Under the pieces are notes generated by a model. It had not been told where the DNA came from. It did no database searches and was given only the letters and a program-made list of their open reading frames with translations. The position numbers were made by a program, and so were the translations under genes. From Halicephalobus mephisto (Eukaryota > Nematoda > Chromadorea > Rhabditida > Panagrolaimidae), in the NCBI GenBank assembly GCA_009193035.1, contig SWDT01000127.1, positions 124,001-188,000 of the forward strand: DNA of 64,000 nucleotides, written 5' to 3'. Numbering within the stretch: the first letter of the stretch is position 1; every line of letters begins with the position of its first letter. This document shows positions 49,931 through 62,575 of this stretch, in pieces.

Positions 49931-52316
49931 TACTGTATCCACCACAATCGGGTGTCGGATTAATTATGAGGCTTCTGAAAAATCCTCTAACTTATTGCAT
50001 CTAGTTTAGTCCAATTTTTTAAATAATAAATCAAGTGAATTCAAAATTTTTGTTTTAAAAATAACCAAAATCCCACGTTTCAAATTCTCTGCCAGGTGTT
50101 TGAGAGCGACAGTTGACTCGATCAAAGAAGGCCCTCAGGGCTTGATTTAACAAAGAGCCAAAGATCCATCTCAAAAACGTTCTTTTTCAAGTAGCTGATT
50201 TTTCGATTGAGGATATTTTTGGATTTTCTTCAGATAGTTCATAAATATTTTCTTTGATCAGTATACTGTAGAAAATTCCGGAATTTCGTGGAAAACGGAA
50301 AAATTTTAAAATAAATTCGAAATTATTCAACTTTCTAAAATCTTTAAAAATTTTAAAATTTTCCGAGATTTAATAAAATTTTAAAATTTTCAAAATCCAA
50401 CAATTTTTAAAATTTTTATAAAAAATTCCGAATTTCGAAATTTTCAAAATTTTTAAAATCTATTTGAAAATCCTAAAATTTTCCAGAATCTTCAAGAATC
50501 ATAAAATATCGAAAATTAAGTTTTAAAACTTCCTAAAAACTAAAAATTCATGTTAAAACAATTTTGTAAAAAATTTAATTTTTATAAAAACACAATTTCT
50601 AAATTATTACAAAAAATAATAAATTTTTATAATCAAAAATGAAAAATTAATTTTTTTTTAAATTTAAAAATTAAAAAAAAATAATAAATTTAGAAAATTT
50701 AAAAAATAAAGAAATTCAAAAAATTTAAAAAAATGATAAATTTAGAAAATAAAAAATAATTTTAAAAATAATAAATTTTTTCCACATGTGTTTAGTTTTT
50801 TGATCAAGTTCGAAAATCCGTCCTTGATCGTTTTAAATTTTATTTTTTTTGTTTTTTTGTGAAAATATTTCAGATTTAAAATATATGTTAAATTTTATTT
50901 CCGATTTTTTCAAGAAGCAGATCCGAAATCCAATCCTCATCTAGTAGGAGTTGTTTTCGGTTTTGACATTTGACTCGGATCCGGATTTCAGAGGTCCGAA
51001 AATCCGTTTTTTGGTTTTTTTGATCTTTGATTTGCAAAAATTAAATTTACTAAAAATAGAAAACAAATTTCGAAAATTAAAGTGTTGGATTGCGGACTAT
51101 CTATTTGAGTGGAATTTTGTATAACTTTGGTGCCGAAGCGAAATACCCTGAGGACCGACGAAAGGTGTACGGTTGCCTTTTGGCGGCAATTTTAAAATTG
51201 CGCAATAATTTCGTAGTTGTGATTTATCTCGTGCCTTTAACTCCATAAAGTTGTTTTGCATATTTTTCGTCTACACCCAGATCCGGAACCCTTAACTATA
51301 ATCTAACACAAAGTTTAAAATTTTTGGACAATTTATAAAAATCAAAATTTCTTAGAAATTTTAAGTTTAACAAAAATTTTTTAGAAACTTTTAATTTTCT
51401 GAAATTCAGAAGAAAAGTCGGAAATTTTATGGAACATTCTAAAAATTTTCCAAAATTTCAACAGAGGATTCTGGAATTTTCGAATTTTTAGGTTAGTTTT
51501 TTTTTCAAAAATATTAGAAAAATTTCTAGAGAATTCTACAATCTCATATGAGATTCCGAAATCTTCGACAATTTTACAGAAACTTTAAAAATTTCACTAA
51601 AAACCTTAAAAATTCAGTAGAACTTTCTAAATTTTTAAAAATTCTCAAGGAAAATTCTGGGACCTTCTGAAGTTTCAATTAAGACTTCTAGAATCTTACT
51701 TGAAGCCTTCAGAACCCAATGAAAACTTAAATTTTTAAAACCCTTAAGACAGATTCTAAAATCTTCTAAAAACCTTGTTAAGACTTCTAGAATCTTACTT
51801 GAAACCTCCAGAATCCAGTAGAACTTTCTAAATTTTTAAAAATTTATTATAAATTTTAAATTCTTTTCCACAAAATTTAAATTTTTATAATTTCTCCAAA
51901 AAATGAATTTTATTTAAAAAAAATTGAAATTGCACTTGTTTGCAAAAATTAAAACAAAGTTGCGGATTATTTCCTGAACCCAAATGTCCTCGAATAAATC
52001 TCCAATGATTGTTTTCTCAAGTCCTAAAATCTCGTGTTTGAAAAATTTATTTCCTTCTTTTTCGAACGAAAATTGTCAGAACGGATCTCGTGCTGACGTC
52101 AATCGTTTTTTATTTTTCCGACAATCACGATTCTAACCTTTGGTGATCATCCCTGAGTTCCAGTCAAAAACAAAATCTTATCCGTTTCATCGACAAAGTT
52201 CATCCCACCCTCTATTTTCCCTCTGGCACTTGTCGTCTAGAAATTTTCCAAAGTCGACAATTTTATTTTTTAAATTTTCCAAAGTCGACAGTTTTATTTT
52301 TTAAATTTTCCAAAAA
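49931..52316. other. Gene-free AT-rich spacer
   Basis: Mostly A/T-rich low-complexity and degenerate TTCTAGAATCTT-like words (51.4-51.8 kb). A more complex island (about 51,085-51,250, with GGTGCCGAAGCGAAATACCC) has no reading frame support. TGACGTCA occurs near 52,092. Confidence 0.45.
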
Positions 52317-54170
52317 ATGGAAGAAGAACGACTCAGAAATGTCCTAAATTCGCTCTCCCATCTGGCCGATCATGGAGAAATTCCAGGTAAATTTTAATTG
52401 TTAATTTCACCCTAATTACAGTAATCTCAAAAATTAATAAAAATATTCCAAAAAATAAAACTTTTTTCCAATTAAAAAATTTCAAAAAAAATAAAAATTT
52501 TAAAAATAAAAAAAAACAAAAATATTTAAAATAAAAAAAATAAAAATTAAAATTTTAAAAAAATTCAAAAATATATTAAAAATTTAGAAAATGTTATAAA
52601 TTAAAAAAAAAATAAAAATATTTAAAATTTAAAAAAATAAAAATATTTAAAATAAAAATAAAAATTTAAAAAAAATTCAAAAATATATTTAAAAATTATA
52701 AAGTGTTATAAATTTAAAAAAATATTTAAAATTAAAAATAAAAATATTTTTAAAAATTTTAATATGTAAAATCGAAAAAAATTCAATAATTGTAATCTTT
52801 GAAAATTAAAGAAATATTTTTTACTGATGTAGATAATAAAAAAAATAATATTGTTAAAAAATAAATTTTTAAAATAAACTTTAATTTTGCAGTACATGCA
52901 TTTGGGACTCTTCTTCGATCGGCGAAAACTGACGTCATCACGGAACATCTTCATCAAAAATGGCTGTCTGATCCAAATTTCGCCAGGATAGCCGCTCAGA
53001 TCGTTTATCATTTCCATACCTTGGATAACCACGATGTTTCTTCACTTACTTCAGGATGTCTCGCCCATGCCCTGAGGGACTACAAATGCCGAAACGAAAT
53101 CAGACAAGCCAGCCGGCAGATGTTCCGGAATTACACCAGGACTTTGTCCGAGTTCTATCATGTATACAAGTAAGACCATTTTTGATCAAATTAATTTTTA
53201 TAATTAAAATAGTCAAATTTTTCTTTTAAAAACTACTTTTAACCAAAATTAAATTCAACTAATTTTTCATAGTTAAAATTTATTTTTAAATCAAATTTAA
53301 AAAATTATTTTCAATAAAAATTAAATTTTTTATAAAAGATAAAAAATAATTTTTAATGAAAATTAAATTTGAGAATTTTCTATAAAAAATAATTCTTAAT
53401 GAAAATTAAATTTGAAAATTTTCTATAAAAAATATATTTAAAAAATAATTTTTAATGAAAATTAAATTTGAGAATTTTTTGTAAAAATTAAATTTAAAAA
53501 ATAATTTTTAATGAAAATTAAATTTGAGAATTTTCTATAAAAAATAATTTTTAACAAAAATTAAATTTGAGAATTTTTTGTAAAAATATATTTAAAAAAT
53601 AATTTTTAATGAAAATTAAATTTGAAAATCTTCAGACATATTGATCTCTGTCTAGCCCAGACCCTTGTTGCTCCACTTTTCAACTGTCTCGATAATCTCG
53701 TCGACGATCAACCCGACGATGAAGACATCAAATGTGCTGCTCAAATAATGATTTCTCACGGTCATCTTCTGAACGAACAATCCATTTCTGAAACATCTCA
53801 ACTTGTTATGAAATGTCGTCAACTACTTTGTTCAACAATTATTCCACGATCAGAAGAAACAAATAACTACCTCATGGCAGTTTCCGATTTATGGGGTGCT
53901 GGATGGCAAAAATCAAAACTACCTGAAATTTTACAAATTTTCCATGACGAAAGATACAGTTTCGTTGATTATTTTTCTCAATACAGTCGACAACGATCTT
54001 CCGTCGGAAGTACCCACAGAAGCAGGTCGTCTTCTGGTTACGGTAGTCCATTCAGAAACAGCATCGTTCAACTTATTCCTTCTCCGAAGAAAATAATCCT
54101 CAACATCCCAGTTCCAGAATCCCCTGTTTCTGAAAAATTCGAAAATCAAGAACTCGAAAGCATCGTGTAA
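52317..54170 (+). CDS. MIF4G-like (HEAT-fold) protein
   Basis: Three exons (52317-52386, 52893-53169, 53636-54170) give 293 residues. The order of helices resembles the MIF4G domain of the MIF4GD/PAIP1 group: FARIAAQIVYHFHTLDNHD, then CLAHALRDYKCRNEIRQASR, VAPLFNCLDNL, EDIKCAAQIMISHGHLLNE, and a final WGAGWQ matching the family's RxxxW end. Such proteins bind translation factors or histone-mRNA factors. The tail is Ser/Arg-rich and looks disordered. Intron 2 is a ~55-60-bp AT-rich tandem repeat. The family call is by eye and could be wrong; the gene itself looks sound. Confidence 0.65.
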
Positions 54171-54282
54171 AATCTGATTTAAAAACGAGCTTTTTTCAAT
54201 TTTTATTTTCACTTTTAAATCATAAAATTTACTACTTTTGAGCATAACAAAATTACACCCGTAAAAGTAACTAATTTCATTG

Positions 54283-56130
54283 TCATCTTCTCCACAATTT
54301 GTAAGCTACAAGTACACCAGCTGCCAGAGCAACAACACCAATTGATATAAAAACAGCTTCTGTCAAGACGGATGGGCTGAAATATAGCGTTTTAGAATTG
54401 ACAATCAAGATCAAATTCACACTAAACAATCAAGCAAAAAAACAAAAGAAAAGCTTACACAACAAACGACACATGACATATCCCCTAAGACATGACTTAT
54501 TCTCAAGAAACCTCGGAAAAAAAGCAAAGGATTACACAGCAGAAATAAAAAAATCACAACTAACCTCGCGGGGTCGAGTATACTTATGGGTCTTTTAGGA
54601 GTTCTAGGAACATCGTCCGGAGGTCCACTAAACGTCGAAACTTTGTCGTCATCGTTATCAGCTCGTGAGGACTTTATACTTCTATATAATTCGTTATCTT
54701 TCGTAGTGTAACTAGGAACAACAGAAGCGTGGAGTACTGGAGGATCTCGATCACGTAGAAATTGGTTATTTGTTCCAGTCACAATTGCAGCATTCGGAGA
54801 AGCACTTTTCGCATCTGTTCGTTGAATTTCTTCCTTGATTACTACAGAAGTGGCCATTCCGTTTTCTTTATTACCTTCAGCAGTAGAACTAGTTGGACTA
54901 GTCTCTGACGATGTAGATTTTATTAACCCCGGTGAACTGCCCCCTGGAGCAGGCAAAATGGTCGAAGGCTGCTAAAAAACTCCTTGGTAATCTGAACATA
55001 AAAAGTATCAAAACGCGTGTCTTGGATTAAACTGAGTCAACCATCACTCAACGTTTTGTCAATGATGATGCAACGAAAAGGGAACGCAAACAAGTTTATC
55101 CCGCGGAGTTGAAAGAAATTGAACACCCGAAAAAATCACACGAAATAGCTAGATTTCGTCAAATCTAGTAAAGTCCGTAGTAAGTTGGATTATGAGCTTA
55201 AGTGCAAAGCAGCTAGTCAAAACAACATCACAAAAATTGGAAAATCTGTTTTCTCTGGCATACTTATAATCTGAAAGCATGAGAAATGCATGTGAGCTTT
55301 CCAAACAATAGAAGCAAGTGCAATGTTGCTAATGCGGGAAGCATAAAATATGCTTATCGGAGAAGTTAGCGGTACTAGCTCACGGCTACGGAAGGGATTC
55401 TTGAGATTAACTCACCGACAAAACAGTTAACTCCGCGTCTTGTTCGATCAATAACTTCACTACTCCAGTAGCATGTTTGAATACATCTACCAAAGCATCA
55501 TGGGTTATTCCGGTTAATATACGATCGTCAACCTAAAATAGATACAAGTGAAATTCGACATAAATAATTATACATTTGTGTCCCGATTCTAACACCTTTA
55601 ATTCAGAGGAAATTGTTTCAAGTAACTTTGTACTTTTTATATGAAATTTTAAAAGATATTCTAAGTGAACTTTAATTTTTTTATAAAGAATTTCAAAATA
55701 AAATTTTAAAGTTCTTAGGATTGGACAAAAAATAGGTAATTAGACTAGTAGATTCTGAATCTGTAATTGAAAGTTAATTATTAGGATCTTGGAAAGTGGT
55801 TTGTAATTTTGATCTCAGAATTGGGACATGTCGATATATGAAAATTCGAAAAACTCACGGCAACAATCCTATCTCCAGGACGCAATCTTCCGTCTTTTTC
55901 AGCAACTCCATTGGGTTTAATTTTGGTTACGAAACATCCATCATGTCCAGGAATATAGGGTTCGTCAGTGCCACCGGCAATGTTGAAACCGAAACCTGAA
56001 ATAAAAACCGCATTTTTAAAAACGAAATTTAATCTAAACCATTTTCGTCCTTGGCTAGTTCGATCTCCAGGACTTTTTTGGACGGATCTGGCGGTATGGC
56101 ATCAACTTTAAGTTCTGAATTCTGGGCCAT
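54283..56130 (-). CDS. Tail-anchored PDZ protein, SYNJ2BP/OMP25-like
   Basis: Exons 56040-56130, 55859-55995, 55416-55532, 54565-54971 and 54283-54376 give 281 residues. A single N-terminal PDZ domain spans about 18-108: carboxylate loop GFGFNIAGG, then DGCFVTKIKPNGVAEKDGRL, RPGDRIVAVDDRILTGITHD and VKLLIEQ. A long Ser/Thr-rich linker leads to one C-terminal membrane helix (FISIGVVALAAGVLVAY) followed by KLWRR. That is a tail anchor with basic end like OMP25, which sits in the mitochondrial outer membrane. SYNJ2BP is much shorter (about 145 residues); the extra linker is the main difference. Intron 1 has a GTTTAG donor. Confidence 0.85.
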
Positions 56131-56269
56131 GGTGGGGAAATTAAAGTCAATTCGAAAAAACCAAAGAAAAAAGAATTTTCTTCGCTGCGAGACCTGACTT
56201 TGGAAAAAGGAAAAAAGAATGCAAAAAAAATTTGAATGGCTGAGTTTTTGTATAGAAAATTAAAATTTT

Positions 56270-57322
56270 TTTTATTTTTAGATTTGGGATTTTAGGAGAT
56301 GGAATCGACATTGACGAACACTGGGTACTCTGTGAATGAGCTGGAAAGGGTGCAGAGCGAGTATGCCTTCGACATGGAGACTCCCCCGGCTGTCCCAAAC
56401 ACCAGCGAGTACCAGCTCCCTTCCCTCAACCCCTGGAAAACCCTCATCTACTACAGACCTTACCACCACATCCAATCCGAAGAACTTCTCCCACCGGTCC
56501 ATGGAAACAGGATTCGCCGCGGGAACGTGAGTTCATCTGGGGATTTTATATCAATTTTCACTTCTTCAGTCTGCGTCCTTGAGGGTCCTGAAAGAGCACC
56601 TCAACAACATGGATGACGGAGTTCTCTACTTTGTGTCTTCCGAAGCCGTTCCCAGCACCGGTCGAGATGGTGCTTCCTCTCCTCACATGGTTTGTTACAC
56701 TTAATGTTTAACGTCCAAAACTGAGGATGGTAGGAGACAGATGCAGATCCTCCAGCCGCCAGAGACAATGACTTCACCACTGTACAGGGGAATTGGAGGA
56801 CTGATGGAGTAGTTCAAACCCAGTATGAGAAAGAGACCTCTGACATCGCGATCTCCATATCCCAATTGAAGAAGTTCCTCGATCCCGAGATCTTCAGAGA
56901 AGTTCTCCAGAAGTACAAGATGGAATATTCTGATCGACCATCGACTCAAACGGAGGTATCTGCTGAGGGAAAACCGACAGTCCCCATGTACCCTGCTGCT
57001 TGTGGCAGCCATACCGAAGAAGGGAACTTCAGTGAACTCGTCACTCCAGGGAACTTCACAACTAAGAACGAGAGGACTGCTCTGGACCACACGACGGAAT
57101 CCGAGCTTGATGTTGCACTACACTCGATGGTTGCTGAAGCCCTTGAGAAACTGGACCCAGATGCACCCGATGGCTGAGTCTAGGTAAGTCTCTTGACCTC
57201 CGAGAGTCATTTCAGAAGTCCTAATTGAAGACCGATCTGTCTGAGTGGAAGCGAAAATTAAAACCACCCCGAGTTCCCGGACACCATCACTGCAATCGGG
57301 AACTAGAGTTACCCAACTGACT
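56270..57322 (+). repeat. Inverted repeat copy 2 (pair of 12,519-13,552)
   Basis: Reverse-complement partner of the block at 12.5-13.6 kb, including gene, introns and about 145 bp of 3' flank. Differences are scattered substitutions plus a 15-bp insertion (about 57,057-57,072) and a 3-bp deletion, both in frame. Confidence 0.9.
56299..57177 (+). CDS. Orphan protein, paralogue 2 of an inverted-repeat pair
   Basis: Three exons (56299-56526, 56570-56689, 56734-57177) give 263 residues with the same landmarks as paralogue 1. Relative to it there is a five-residue insertion (TTKNE) before RTALDHTTESEL and one residue less near RDNDF. Both copies stay open and all length differences are multiples of three, which argues that both are, or recently were, under coding constraint. 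The start is 168 bp from the divergent SYNJ2BP-like start. No function is assigned. Confidence 0.75.
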
Positions 57323-57643
57323 ACTCGAATGACAATGATATCTTTATGAAAATCAGAAATGAAAATTGTTTCGTCAGAGTTTTCAAAACGTTTCAGAATT
57401 TGGACCCTGATTCTTGTCGATGATTGATTCTGGAAAATTTCGGAAATTTCTACGAAATTCTAGAAAACTATCATATTCCACTGGACTCTAGCGACTTCTG
57501 TGATGTTTTCCAGGGTTTCTGGAGCTCCCAATAGATTGTAGAAGATCTCAGGAACTTCGTCGAGGATTTTTAAAAAATTCCGAATTTTTCACTAGCTTCT
57601 AGAAGACTCCAGAAGCTTCTGCGGTGTTTCTGAAAACTTCAAG

Positions 57644-58108
57644 TTCTTGCCGAAGCACAAAATGCCGAGATTGTTCATTATGTCAGAAATCTTCTACTTA
57701 CAGAGCACAACGTGGAACAGCTACAGTTTCTCAGGGACTTTCGCGTCAAGAACCCACTCTTTCACGAGGTTTGAAATGTTCGAAAATTATTAAAAATAAT
57801 TTTAATCTTTTATAAATTTTCAAAAATTTTTGAATTTTAATTAATTTGAAATTTTTTGGATTTTTATTAATTCGGAATTTTTTGGATTTTTATTAATTTA
57901 AAATTTTTTGGAATTTTGGAATTTAAAATTTTTTGGAATTTTGGGATTTAAAATGTTTTTATTTTATTTCAAGGAATGCCGGACATGGGTCGTTAGTAAA
58001 GAGGATCAGTTGGGCTCAATCTGGTCATTTTCGTGCAACTTTTCTTCGCCAAAAATTTATTGCTCCTTGATTTCGTTCTTTTTGAAGACATCTGTTTTTA
58101 AATTTTAA
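57644..58108 (+). other. Possible coding exon pair of an unidentified gene or pseudogene
   Basis: 57,644-57,768 encodes LAEAQNAEIVHYVRNLLL then TEHNVEQLQFLRDFRVKNPL and ends GAG|GTTTGA. 57,974 onward (after ATTTCAAG) continues in the same phase with ECRTWVVSKEDQLGSIWSF and reaches a stop at 58,106. Amino-acid usage looks protein-like. A stop lies just upstream of the first piece and no start exon was found. It could be a pseudogene remnant. Confidence 0.25.
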
Positions 58109-59559
58109 TCAATTTCAGATTTTTTATTTTATTTTCAATGAAATAATTTTAAAAAATACTGTAGTGATTAAAAAATTTGTTTTACACGGATTTTTGACAA
58201 TTGTTTTTTTGCTGGTCAACTGAATGGACAACCCGATTGTCGGCCATAAAGTCGGGTGATTTGTGGATCCAGCTGTCAGGATTGGGTCCGGATTAGCCTC
58301 GGGTGATTAACAAAATTGAATCTCGAAAAATACAATTTCCTATTTTTAAACTTTTAAAGTAAATTTTAAAAAAAACTAAAATTAAATTTTTTTAAAATAA
58401 TTTTTAAAAATAAATTTAAAAAAAAAACTAAAATTAAATTTAAAAAAAAATAATTTTTAAATAAGCTTAAGAAAATATTTTTTTAAATAAAATTGTTTAT
58501 AATTTTTGCGAATTTTGAATAAATGGAATTTTTATAAGTTTTTGAGTTTTGGATTCTAAAAAATTTTTTAGCTGATTTCAGAAGTTTCTAAAAATTCTGG
58601 ATTTTTAAATAAAATTTTTGAAAGTTCCAAAAATTTCAAGTTTTAAAATTCTCAAAAATTACAAAATTTCAAAAGTTTTAAAATTCTAAACATTTATAAA
58701 AATTTTAAGTTTTAAAATTCTCAAAAATTACGAAATTTCAAAAGTTTTAGAATTCTCAAAAATTACAAAAATTTTAAAAGTTTTAGAATTCTCAAAAATT
58801 ACAGAAATTTTAAGTTTTAGAATTCTAAAAATTTACAAATGTTAGAAAATCAAAAAATTCCGCGAAATTTCCAAGTGATTTAATTAAAAATGAAAAATAT
58901 TTTTATTTTTTCAGCTGTGAATCGATATCGACGTAATCACGGCTAATTTCCCGTGGACGATAACCCAGAAGTGAATCATCGACTTGATCGATCGAAAATG
59001 TGAGTTTGACCTTTTCAATTTGCTTCTTTTTGACCGAAAATGATCTTTTAAAATTTGAGTGTACTTGGATGACTCAGATTTAACGGGACTTGGATTTCAA
59101 AATTTTTTGATTTCTCAGAAATGACAATTTTTAAATTTTTACATTTTCTCCGTGATGTTGACCTTTTTAGTTTTATGGAACCCCGATTTGAGAGCTTTCA
59201 AAAAACCTTCGGATCGATGATCCATTGTGTTCGGCTAGAAACTGGTCAGATTTCCATTTTCGTGGGTTTCCGGATACGGAAATAATTTTTTTTGTAGAAT
59301 AATTTTAAAAAATACAATTATATTGAAAAAACTCAAAAATTTTCGATTTTAATTCAAAAATCATCTTTTTTAAAATTTTCTTTTTTAAAAAAATTTTCGC
59401 TGTAGGACTATTTTTTAAAAATCTTCGTGTTGGGATAATTTTCGAAATTTCAATTTTAAAATCGAAATTTTTATTTTTTGAGATATTTGCTGAAAAATGA
59501 TTTTTTTAATTTTCGTATTAAAATGAAAAAATCCAAAAAATTTTGGTTTTAAAACGAAA

Positions 59560-59960
59560 ATTTTTATTTTTTTAAGTTTTCGTTGTAAAATAATTATTTT
59601 AAATTTTCTTGTTCAGATAAAAAGTTCTGAAAAATCTCGATTTTAAAACGAAAATAATTATTTTCGGAATTTTTTATCTGAATACGAAAATTTTAAAAAC
59701 CCTGGTTCTAACACGAAAATAATAATTTTTAATTTTCGTGGTGAGACAGAAGTTTTGAAAATCTTGATTTTGAAACGAAAATAATTATTCATAATTTTCG
59801 TGGTGAGACAGAATTTTTAAAAATCCTGATTCTAACACGAAAATAATTATTTTAAAATTTTCGCGTTAAGACAGAAGTTCTAAAAAATTTTGATTTTAAA
59901 ACGAAAATAATTATTCATAATTTTCGTGGTGAGACAGAATTTTTAAAAATCTAATGTTTT
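59560..59960. repeat. ~62-bp tandem repeat
   Basis: Six to seven copies of a unit containing ACGAAAATAATTATT and TTTTCGTGGTGAGACAGAA with start points near 59,648, 59,713, 59,774, 59,836 and 59,899. Confidence 0.75.
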
Positions 59961-61103
59961 GTTTGTATTTATGATCGTATGTCGAATATTCCTGGTTTAC
60001 ACCCGCATATGAGAGTTCAACGACGAAATTGCCGAAGACAAAGGTGCAATTTGGCGCGATGACGAATCAAAAAACTCAGAAATGGCCTCGATCGGCGCCG
60101 ATTCTGTTCATTTGTCTTTTCTAGTCAATGACCGAAACGAAAAAATTGACTCTGAAAAAATTAAAATTTTTCCTCACGGTCTAAAAATTTTTAATTTTTT
60201 ATAAAAGAACTTTTTTAAATCTCCATTGGCCCTCAGGCAATCAATAATCGAAGGTCCTTGGCCAGCCTCCAATCATGTGACAAATTTCAATTTAAATTAA
60301 TTTTTTTTAAATTTTACTTTAAAAAAAATTTTAAAACTTTTTAAAAATATTCAAATTTAAAAAAATATTTATTTTTTTTGAATATTTTTAAAATTTAAAT
60401 TTTAAAAATTTCTTTGATTTTTTGAGATATTTTTTAAAATTTTTTAAAAACTTTTTTTTTGAAGATTTTTTTTTAAATTTTTAATTTTTTTAAAGATTTT
60501 TTTTTAAATTTTAAAATTTTTTCCTTTATTTTTAAAATTTTAAAATTTTTTTCCTTATTTTTGAAAATTTTTTAGTTTTTTTTCCTTTTTTTTTTAAAAT
60601 TTTTTTTGAATTTTTAAATGATTATTTTATTTTTAATTATTGTAGAAATTAGAAACAGGTTTTTTTTGGAGGATTTGGTCTTTTGATTACTGAGAAAAAC
60701 GTTCAAACAATGAATGGGGTCTTGTTGAGTGATTTTGTTTGACAAGCTGAAGCGGAATAGATGGTTTATTTTTCGGGAAATCGATTTTTCGAAACTTTAA
60801 AGTAGATCTTCACTACAAGTGATACTGATCCCCTTGGGGTTTTTGTTAATTTTTGATTTTATTCGAGTCACATTTCCACTTTGTTAATTATTTTCATTCC
60901 GAATATGATCGAGAACAAGATGAGAGCTCTCGAGATCGAACTCCTTCCGTCTGTGTTCCTTCGAGATTCGGCTCAGCTTTGCTAGTTGACTTAATCAGCT
61001 CTCACCCGAGCTAGGTACACCCGGAAGGGTTCATTGCCGATTTAAGTAACATAATATATAATTTTAGGACTGTTTAAAATCGTTCCAAATGCTAGTTTTC
61101 AAG

Positions 61104-61908
61104 TTTTAAAAATTCCATTTTAACTAAAATTGTTTTATTTAAAAAGTCCTAAAAACATACAGTACTTTTTCGTCACTATATCGATAGAGAATTACAATCG
61201 ATAGTTCTGGAATTATCGATAATACTGTAGTTTTCTGGACTTTTTTGAGTTGGGATAGTACACAGAAAAAAGCGTGACTTTTGGTCCTGTAACAATGGCG
61301 GAATGTGAAACAATCGTCACATTTTTCTGAATATTTCACATTTGTGACGGAAATTGAAAATAATAGTGACGATTTTTATTTCTTACTCTACCAAAAATTA
61401 CACTTTTTGTGTGTACTGTAGTTTTTCGGGCTTTTTGAGTTGGGATAGTACTTGCAAAGTAGGTACATGGTATGCAATGTATCTCATTTGTTGAAACTGT
61501 TCTGATATATGAGATACATCACATTCAACTTATTGATACATTCAGTATATATCGGTAGATTGGATACAATGTATCTGATTTGTTGGAACTGTTCTGATGA
61601 ATGAGATACATCACATTCAATACACCGGTGGATTAAGTACGACGTATCCGGTGCATCAGAGCTGTTTGAGTGACCCCTTTGTGTACCCTAGACTAGGTGT
61701 GACCCTAGCTGGTATCTAGTACCAGTTCTCTGAAGATTCCCTACAGTATGGCCTGTAACTTCACAACTACTGTGATTTCTTGGAATTTTCACAACTTCTG
61801 AATCAGAATCTGCACAAACTTCACACAACTTCCAGACTATCCTGAATACCTCGGGACCTACAGTACTTTTCTATTTTTATATCAAGCCAAATTGCTCTTA
61901 ACAGTTCG
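61104..61908 (-). repeat. Inverted repeat copy B (pair of 43,563-44,331)
   Basis: Reverse-complement partner of copy A. It carries an extra ~30 bp (CTACTGTGATTTCTTGGAAT region near 61,768) absent from copy A. The internal 66-codon frame is intact here too (61,139-61,339, minus strand). Confidence 0.85.
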
Positions 61909-62098
61909 AAAATTACGAAATATGCTCTACTAGTTCATTTTTAAGTTTGTTTATTTTTTAGAAAAAATCAGGTGTTTTCGATTTTTAACGGATCCGATTG
62001 CACAATTCTCCGTGTTTATTCTATATTTTACTTTTTATCGATTAAATTTTACTTTTTATATATTAAATTTTATTTTTCATCGATTCAGATTTTTAACA

Positions 62099-62247
62099 AT
62101 GACGACAATCCAGTTGAGACCGATTCCCAAGCCCCGTCAGAAGGTCCCCAACGTGGTAGAGTCAAATCCGGGTCCTAGTTTCGTGGAAAATCCAAGTCCC
62201 AAGCCAGTGCCCCCGCCGAAGCCCTCTGGGCTCTTTTACACGGGGGT
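62099..62247 (+). CDS. Possible first exon, Pro/Lys-rich
   Basis: ATG 62099 lies behind a CGATTCAG acceptor and opens a Pro-rich frame (MTTIQLRPIPKPRQKVPNVV ... KPVPPPKPSGLFYTG) that reaches a GTAAAA donor in phase 0. The next strong exon begins in phase 2 relative to its frame, so the two do not join simply. It may be a separate small gene, an alternative first exon, or the start of a gene whose other exons were not found. Confidence 0.3.
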
Positions 62248-62575
62248 AAAATTCAGAAAAAATGCAGAATTCGAATTTTTCCAAAAATTGGCTAAAAAAT
62301 CTGAGCAAGTTTTTAAAATTAAATATTTTAAAATAAAAATAATTTTTTTTAAATTAAAACTAATTTGAAAAAAATTATTTAAAAATTTAAAAAATATTTT
62401 TAAAAAAATAATTTTTAAAATAAAAAAAATATTTTAAAATAAAAGTATTTTTTAAAATAAATTTTAATTTAAAAAAGTTTTTTAATTTAAAAAATTACTT
62501 TTTAAATTTAATTTTAATTTAAAAAAGTTATTTTTTTAATTCAAAAAATCACTTTTTTAATTAAATTTTTTAAGA

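Larger units (their letters stand above)
57178..62098. other. Repeat-rich spacer with possible orphan exons
   Basis: Contains possible exons at 57.6-58.1 kb, a noncoding exon-like stretch (about 58,919-58,999, between TTTTTTCAG and GTGAGT), AT-rich low complexity, the ~62-bp array at 59.6 kb and the second inverted repeat at 61.1-61.9 kb. No complete gene could be built. Confidence 0.45.
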
